A model generated the notes under the pieces. That model had not been told where the DNA came from. It worked only from the letters and a program-made list of their open reading frames with translations, and did no database searches. A stretch of 8,604 bases of DNA. Origin: Oscillospiraceae bacterium (lineage in GTDB: Bacteria > Bacillota > Clostridia > Oscillospirales > UBA929). Below are positions 4,996 to 8,604 of the stretch, piece after piece (the stretch's first letter is position 1; every line of letters begins with the position of its first letter). A program made the translations under genes and the position numbers. Location: assembly GCA_009777685.1 (NCBI GenBank), contig WRLJ01000060.1, positions 1-8,604 of the forward strand, given 5' to 3'.

Positions 4996-6449
4996 AGCTC
5001 CGCCTCTTGCCCGTCTCGCTTCTCGATCGGGAAATGGCAGGCGACCCAATGCTGCGGGCGCAGCTCGCGCCACTCGGGGACGTCGCTCCTGCACAGGTCG
5101 GTCGTGTACCGGCAGCGCGTATGGAATTTACAGCCGGGAGGCGGATTGATCGGGCTGGGGATATCCCCCTCGATGACCTGAAGCTCTTTCCTGGAGGCCT
5201 CGTCGGTCGTCGGGATGGCTTCCAGCAGAACATTGGTGTAGGGATGCAGAGGCTCGGTGAAGAGCATGTCCGAACGGCCCAGCTCGATGATGTTGCCCAG
5301 ATACATCACGGCGACGCGGTCGCTGATGAATTTGACCGCGCTCAGGTCGTGCGAGATGAACAGATACGTCAGGTTCGAGCTTTCCTTCAGATCCATCAGC
5401 AGGTTGATGATCTGGGACTGGATCGACACGTCCAGGGCGCTGACCGCCTCGTCACAGACGACAAATTTGGGCTGGGGCGCGAGCGCGCGGGCGATGCCGA
5501 TGCGCTGGCGCTGGCCGCCGGAAAACTGGTGGGGATAGCGGTGCAGGAAAAAGTTTTGCAGGCCGCACTTGTCCATCACGCCGAGGGTGTATTCCTCCAG
5601 CTGCCGTGTGCCCCGCCCGTACATGCTGTGCGCGACAAGGGCCTCGCTGATCAGCTGGCCGACGGTGAAGCGCTGGTTGAGCGAAGAGTACGGGTCCTGA
5701 AAAACGATTTGCAAATCCCGGCGCAGACGCCGCATTTCCTCCTTGCTCAGACGGCTCAGATCGACCGATACGTCACGCATCTCCTCCAAACGGGCAAAGC
5801 CCGGTTTGGCTCCGCAGGGCTCGCGCAGCGTGTTCAGCGCGGCGTCGCACCCGTCCCGCACCGTCTCCGCCTTTTTCAGCCCGGCCTCCAGCTCCGTTAT
5901 GCTTTTTTTCAGCCGCGCAAGCCGGCCCTTCTCAGAAGCGGACAAGTCCTTGCTCTCCAGATAGGCGGTATATTTCAGCTCATGCAGATGGAGAGAGGTT
6001 CGCAAACGGTTGACGGTCCTGACGGCGGCGAGGTTGGCGCGCAGGGCGCGGGCAATGCCCGCCAGATCGTCTGAGAGCAGCAGGCCGCCGGCGAGCTGTG
6101 CCTGTAAGGGGAATTTTCCGGCAATCTCCTCCGCCGTTCCCCGGACCGAAGCGACCTTGGCCGCGTCCCGGAACGCATACGCGGGCGCGTAGTCGTTCAG
6201 CGTCATGCCGCTGTAGCGCACCGATCCGGCGGTCTGCTCGTACAATTGGAGAATCACGCGGCCCAGCGTGGATTTGCCGCATCCGCTCTCGCCGACTAGG
6301 CCGAAGGTTTCCCCCTCGTAGATGTCGATGGTCACGCCGTCCACGGCCTTGACATACGGGCGCTCCCGTTGGAAAAAGTTTGTCTTTTTCAGCGGAAAGT
6401 GCATTTTGACGTCAACCAGGCGTAGCAGGGTCTTTCTCGTCTCAGCCAA
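4992..6449 (-). CDS. oppF: Oligopeptide/dipeptide ABC transporter ATPase, OppF/DppF type, with a large helical insertion
   Basis: This is one of two cytoplasmic ATPases that drive peptide import through the OppB/OppC pore. All motor motifs are present: Walker A GESGCGKST (53-61), Q-loop Q251 in VFQDPYSSLN, signature FSGGQRQR (309-316), Walker B VVCDEAVSALD (330-340, catalytic E334) and H-loop H367. The C-terminal oligo_HPY domain follows, with C440, C446, C453 and C471. At 485 residues it is about 150 longer than the usual 320-340. The excess lies between the first beta-strands and LSRLSKEEMRRLRRDLQ, roughly residues 87-226, and looks helical. The start is TTG (6447-6449), with AAGGGGGTG 7 bases upstream; no suitable ATG lies nearby, and the family's normal N-terminus begins here. 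It overlaps the oppD stop by 8 bases and the next gene by 4. OppF is preferred over OppD by QIVFQDPYSSLN and CDEAVSALD. Confidence 0.92.
   Translation of the reverse strand: MAETRKTLLRLVDVKMHFPLKKTNFFQRERPYVKAVDGVTIDIYEGETFGLVGESGCGKSTLGRVILQLYEQTAGSVRYSGMTLNDYAPAYAFRDAAKVASVRGTAEEIAGKFPLQAQLAGGLLLSDDLAGIARALRANLAAVRTVNRLRTSLHLHELKYTAYLESKDLSASEKGRLARLKKSITELEAGLKKAETVRDGCDAALNTLREPCGAKPGFARLEEMRDVSVDLSRLSKEEMRRLRRDLQIVFQDPYSSLNQRFTVGQLISEALVAHSMYGRGTRQLEEYTLGVMDKCGLQNFFLHRYPHQFSGGQRQRIGIARALAPQPKFVVCDEAVSALDVSIQSQIINLLMDLKESSNLTYLFISHDLSAVKFISDRVAVMYLGNIIELGRSDMLFTEPLHPYTNVLLEAIPTTDEASRKELQVIEGDIPSPINPPPGCKFHTRCRYTTDLCRSDVPEWRELRPQHWVACHFPIEKRDGQEAEL
5772..6191 (-). other. Helical/coiled-coil insertion inside OppF (about residues 87-226)
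   Basis: This stretch is absent from ordinary OppF proteins, where the segment after Walker A runs directly into the short helix before the Q-loop. It begins near YAPAYAFRDAAKV and continues through Ala/Leu-rich segments. It ends in a charged region with heptad-like spacing (ASEKGRLARLKKSITELEAG, residues 171-190, then LKKAETVRDG), followed by LREPCGAKPGFARLEEMRD. The frame is continuous and base use resembles the flanks, so it is not an obvious recent insertion. Limits are approximate. Confidence 0.72.
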
Positions 6450-7434
6450 GGGAACGCACCCCCTTCCTCGGATAGAAGCACCGCACGCTCTGCTCCGGGC
6501 TGACCGGAGCCAGCTCCGGCAGGCTTTCCTCACACCGCGGGGTGCAATACTTGCATCGGGGCGCGAAGCGGCAGCCCTTGGGCATGTCGAGGGGATGAGG
6601 AACCGCGCCCGGAATGGCGTCGAGGCGGTTGCTCCGGTTGCCAGACAGCAGCGGGATGGACAGCAGAAGCGCCTCGGTATAGGGATGGGAAAAATCGGTC
6701 ACGGGCTTGAAAATATGGTCGACCGGCGCGATCTCCACCACTTGGCCGCAGTACATGACGGCCACGTCATCGGCCATTTGATTGATGACGCCCAGGTCGT
6801 GGGTGATGAACATGATCGCCGTGCCCAGCTCCTGCTTCAGCTCACTCATCAGGCGCAGAATTTGGGCCTGGATTGTCACGTCCAGCGCCGTGGTCGGCTC
6901 GTCGGCGATCAGCAGCTTGGGGTTGCAGGCCAGCGCCATAGCGATCATGACGCGCTGGCGCATCCCGCCGGAAAGCTGATGCGGGTACTGCCGGACCATC
7001 TGCTCCGCGTTGGGGATTTTGACGGCCTCCAGCATTTCCACGGCGCGCCGGCGGGCCTGATTTTTGGACATCCCCTGATGCAGGATCAGCACCTCGCCGA
7101 TTTGCTTGCCCACGGTGAATACGGGGTTGAGGGAGGTCATCGGCTCCTGAAAGATCATGGAAATCTTGTTGCCGCGGATTTGGTACATGGCCTCGTCGTT
7201 CAGATCGCTGATCTTTTCCCCGTCGAAGTAAATCTCGCCCTCGTGTATCCGCTGGTTTTTCTCAAACAGCTTCAAAATCGCCAGCGCGGTTTGGCTCTTG
7301 CCGCTGCCCGACTCGCCGACGACGCCGAGGGTCCTGCCCTCCTCGATGCCGAGGGTCACGCCGTCCACCGCCCGGATCAGGCCGCGCTTGGTGTCGAAGT
7401 AGGAATGGAGGTTGTTGATTTCAAGCATTCTCAT
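6442..7434 (-). CDS. oppD: Oligopeptide/dipeptide ABC transporter ATPase, OppD/DppD type
   Basis: This is the partner ATPase of OppF in peptide import, cytoplasmic and attached to the permease dimer. The 330 residues are of normal length. Motifs are Walker A GESGSGKSQ (40-48), Q-loop Q96 in MIFQEPMTSLNP, signature LSGGMRQR (154-161), Walker B LLIADEPTTALD (174-185, catalytic E179) and H-loop H212. The C-terminal oligo_HPY domain contains C288, C294, C301 and C319 with the same spacing as in OppF, plus C297. ATG at 7432-7434 is chosen: it lies 11 bases after the oppC stop, with AAAGGTAGG about 10 bases upstream. A second ATG two codons later is possible but sits further from the ribosome site. 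MIFQEPMTSLNP and ADEPTTALDVTIQ identify it as the OppD rather than OppF type. The substrate range cannot be read from the sequence. Confidence 0.94.
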   Translation of the reverse strand: MRMLEINNLHSYFDTKRGLIRAVDGVTLGIEEGRTLGVVGESGSGKSQTALAILKLFEKNQRIHEGEIYFDGEKISDLNDEAMYQIRGNKISMIFQEPMTSLNPVFTVGKQIGEVLILHQGMSKNQARRRAVEMLEAVKIPNAEQMVRQYPHQLSGGMRQRVMIAMALACNPKLLIADEPTTALDVTIQAQILRLMSELKQELGTAIMFITHDLGVINQMADDVAVMYCGQVVEIAPVDHIFKPVTDFSHPYTEALLLSIPLLSGNRSNRLDAIPGAVPHPLDMPKGCRFAPRCKYCTPRCEESLPELAPVSPEQSVRCFYPRKGVRSLG

Positions 7435-7445
7435 ATCTTGCGCGC

Positions 7446-8604
7446 CTACCTTTCGTTGGCTCTCGGGTCCATCGCCTCGCGCAGCGCGTCGCCGATCAGG
7501 TTGATGGAGAGCGCCGCCGCCACCACAAAGATCGCCGGGATGATCCAGCGCCACCAGAAGAACTGGATGACCGTCGATTCCTGCGCGCTGGTGAGCATAT
7601 TCCCCCAGGAGGGCGTCGGCTCCTGCACGCCGAAGCCGAGGAAGGAAAGCCCCGCCTCGGTCAGCAGTGAGCTGGCGTAGCCCAGCGTGATGTTGACGAT
7701 GATCAGGTTAAAGACGTTGGGCAGGATGTGGCGGAGCATGATGTTGCGCTGCTTGATGCCCAGGGCGCGCGCCGCCAGCACGAAATCCTTTTCGCGCTCC
7801 AGCAGGAGCTGGGCGCGGATCAGCCGCGCCAGACCCATCCAGCTGAGAACGCCGATGATGACCATGATCAAATAGAGCCGCTGGTCCTGCTCCAGCCGGT
7901 GGCCGATCACAAACGACAGCGTCACGGCAATCGGCAGGAACGGGAGCGACTCAAAAATATCGGCCAGGCGCATCAGCCCGTGATCGACCCAGCCGCCGAA
8001 ATAGCCGCTGGTCAAGCCGATGATGATGGCAATGACGACCGAGATGAAGACCGCGATGGCGCCGACCCGCAACGAGATCAAGCCGCCGTGGATCACGCGG
8101 GAGAACATATCGCGCCCGAACTGGTCGCTGCCCCAGAGATACCCCTTGTTGCCCCACGCGCCCAGAATCCTTCCGCTGTCATTGACGGCGTAGAACTGGA
8201 AGAAGTCTCCAAACACCTTAGTAACGCCGTTGAGCTTCCGCGGCAGCTTCAGCTGGCCCAGCTCGTCCGCGCCCCAGACAAACACCTCGCCGTCGTCGTC
8301 GACCACGACAAAGTTCTTGTATCCCGCGTCAATACTGACCGCCTTTTCCTGGCTCAGCTCCTCCGGCATCCGGTTCAGGCCGTTTTCGACGCTGCCCCAG
8401 AGGTACAGCGCGCCCTCCTCGTCCCGGACCAGCACATTGCGGTTGGTGGCCGCGGCCTGCGCCACGCGCACCGAGCCGTCGGTCAGTTCCGCGGGGAGCT
8501 GCTCGGCAAACTCCGTGCCCGCCATGCCGATGACCCGCATCGTGCGGTCCTCCAGAATCAGGGCCATGTTGATGTCGCCCGATACAAAATCCACAATGCG
8601 CCCG
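7446..8604 (-). CDS. oppC: Peptide ABC transporter permease (OppC/DppC type) with an RCC1-like beta-propeller loop, N-terminus outside the window
   Basis: This is one half of the membrane pore of a peptide importer. The C-terminal part (visible residues about 155-385, counted from the right edge) is a standard OppC: GSDQFGRDMFSRVIHGGLIS, several membrane spans, and the EAA coupling loop EREKDFVLAARALGIKQRN with RHILPN (about 269-296). After it come LTEAGLSFLGFGVQEPTPSWG and the end DALREAMDPRANER. The first 150 or so visible residues are not permease. They hold about four repeats of 40-50 residues with RCC1-like cores such as GALYLWGSVENGL (64-76) and GEVFVWGADELGQL (105-118), ending GAWGNKGYLWGSDQFG. 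In OppC this site is the external loop after the first membrane span, so the propeller should face outside. The frame is open to the edge. A GTG at 8592-8594 is not the start, because the repeats and the first span must lie further upstream. Confidence 0.9.
   Translation of the reverse strand, partial: GRIVDFVSGDINMALILEDRTMRVIGMAGTEFAEQLPAELTDGSVRVAQAAATNRNVLVRDEEGALYLWGSVENGLNRMPEELSQEKAVSIDAGYKNFVVVDDDGEVFVWGADELGQLKLPRKLNGVTKVFGDFFQFYAVNDSGRILGAWGNKGYLWGSDQFGRDMFSRVIHGGLISLRVGAIAVFISVVIAIIIGLTSGYFGGWVDHGLMRLADIFESLPFLPIAVTLSFVIGHRLEQDQRLYLIMVIIGVLSWMGLARLIRAQLLLEREKDFVLAARALGIKQRNIMLRHILPNVFNLIIVNITLGYASSLLTEAGLSFLGFGVQEPTPSWGNMLTSAQESTVIQFFWWRWIIPAIFVVAAALSINLIGDALREAMDPRANER
8154..8604 (-). 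repeat. RCC1-like protein repeats in the permease external loop
   Basis: Four tandem units of 40-50 residues can be aligned by eye on the pattern 'hydrophobic strand, D-x-G/D-D-G, hydrophobic strand, W-G'. They begin near residues 3, 45, 88 and 128 counted from the right edge. Clear cores are RDEEGALYLWG, VDDDGEVFVWG and VNDSGRILGAWG; the first unit (ILEDRTMRVIG) is degenerate. RCC1 repeats usually form seven-bladed propellers, so about three blades may lie beyond the edge. The units differ at DNA level, so this is an old protein repeat rather than a recent duplication. Confidence 0.75.

Noticed and set aside
5007..6074. 355-codon open frame on the plus strand
   Set aside because: It is antisense to oppF. 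The translation is the complement of conserved ATPase motifs, with no ribosome site or domain.
6450..6533. N-terminal extension of oppF to an upstream start at 6533
   Set aside because: The added residues are Arg/Cys-rich, overlap oppD coding sequence and resemble nothing in OppF. TTG at 6447-6449 has a strong ribosome site and the normal family N-terminus.
6322..7680. 452-codon open frame on the plus strand
   Set aside because: It is antisense to oppD and parts of oppF and oppC, all with full motif sets. Its His/Arg-rich low-complexity protein has no domain signal.

Overview
All supportable genes lie on the minus strand, so the window reads right to left. The DNA is GC-rich (roughly 60% by eye). 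A sporulation-type cortex amidase (CwlD), a murein-peptide M14 endopeptidase of the spore-lytic type, AAAGGNGG-like ribosome binding sites and a U-tract hairpin terminator together suggest a spore-forming, GC-rich member of the Clostridia (Oscillospirales or Christensenellales relatives). This placement is an inference. I see no RNA gene, mobile element or CRISPR array, and no gene-free stretch over 300 bases.

Right part (8604 to 4795): the downstream end of an oligopeptide/dipeptide ABC transporter operon. In transcription order it holds an OppC/DppC-type permease (N-terminus outside the window), OppD, OppF and a 66-residue single-span membrane protein. The genes are spaced or overlapped within about 11 bases, and a strong hairpin terminator at 4742-4785 closes the operon. 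Two subunits are abnormal. The permease has RCC1-like beta-propeller repeats in the external loop just before the conserved SDQFGRD motif. OppF has an extra helical/coiled-coil insertion of about 140 residues between Walker A and the Q-loop. With the coupled mini membrane protein, this looks like a remodelled peptide importer and is the best candidate for an undescribed system.

Middle (4664 to 3390): a stand-alone gene for a putative cytoplasmic gamma-D-glutamyl-diaminopimelate endopeptidase, with a peptidoglycan-binding domain, LysM and a peptidase M14 domain.

Left part (3355 to 1): a sigma-A-type promoter with an imperfect dyad, followed by a tight cluster. The cluster holds an FGGY carbohydrate kinase, a four-span membrane protein of unknown role, cwlD (with a possible sigma-E promoter of its own) and the start of radA. 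The radA frame overlaps cwlD and appears to start at a CTG codon preceded by a good anti-Shine-Dalgarno match. The cwlD and M14 genes act on spore or cell-wall peptidoglycan, RadA acts in recombination repair, and the kinase acts on an unknown sugar, so this cluster shares transcription more obviously than function.
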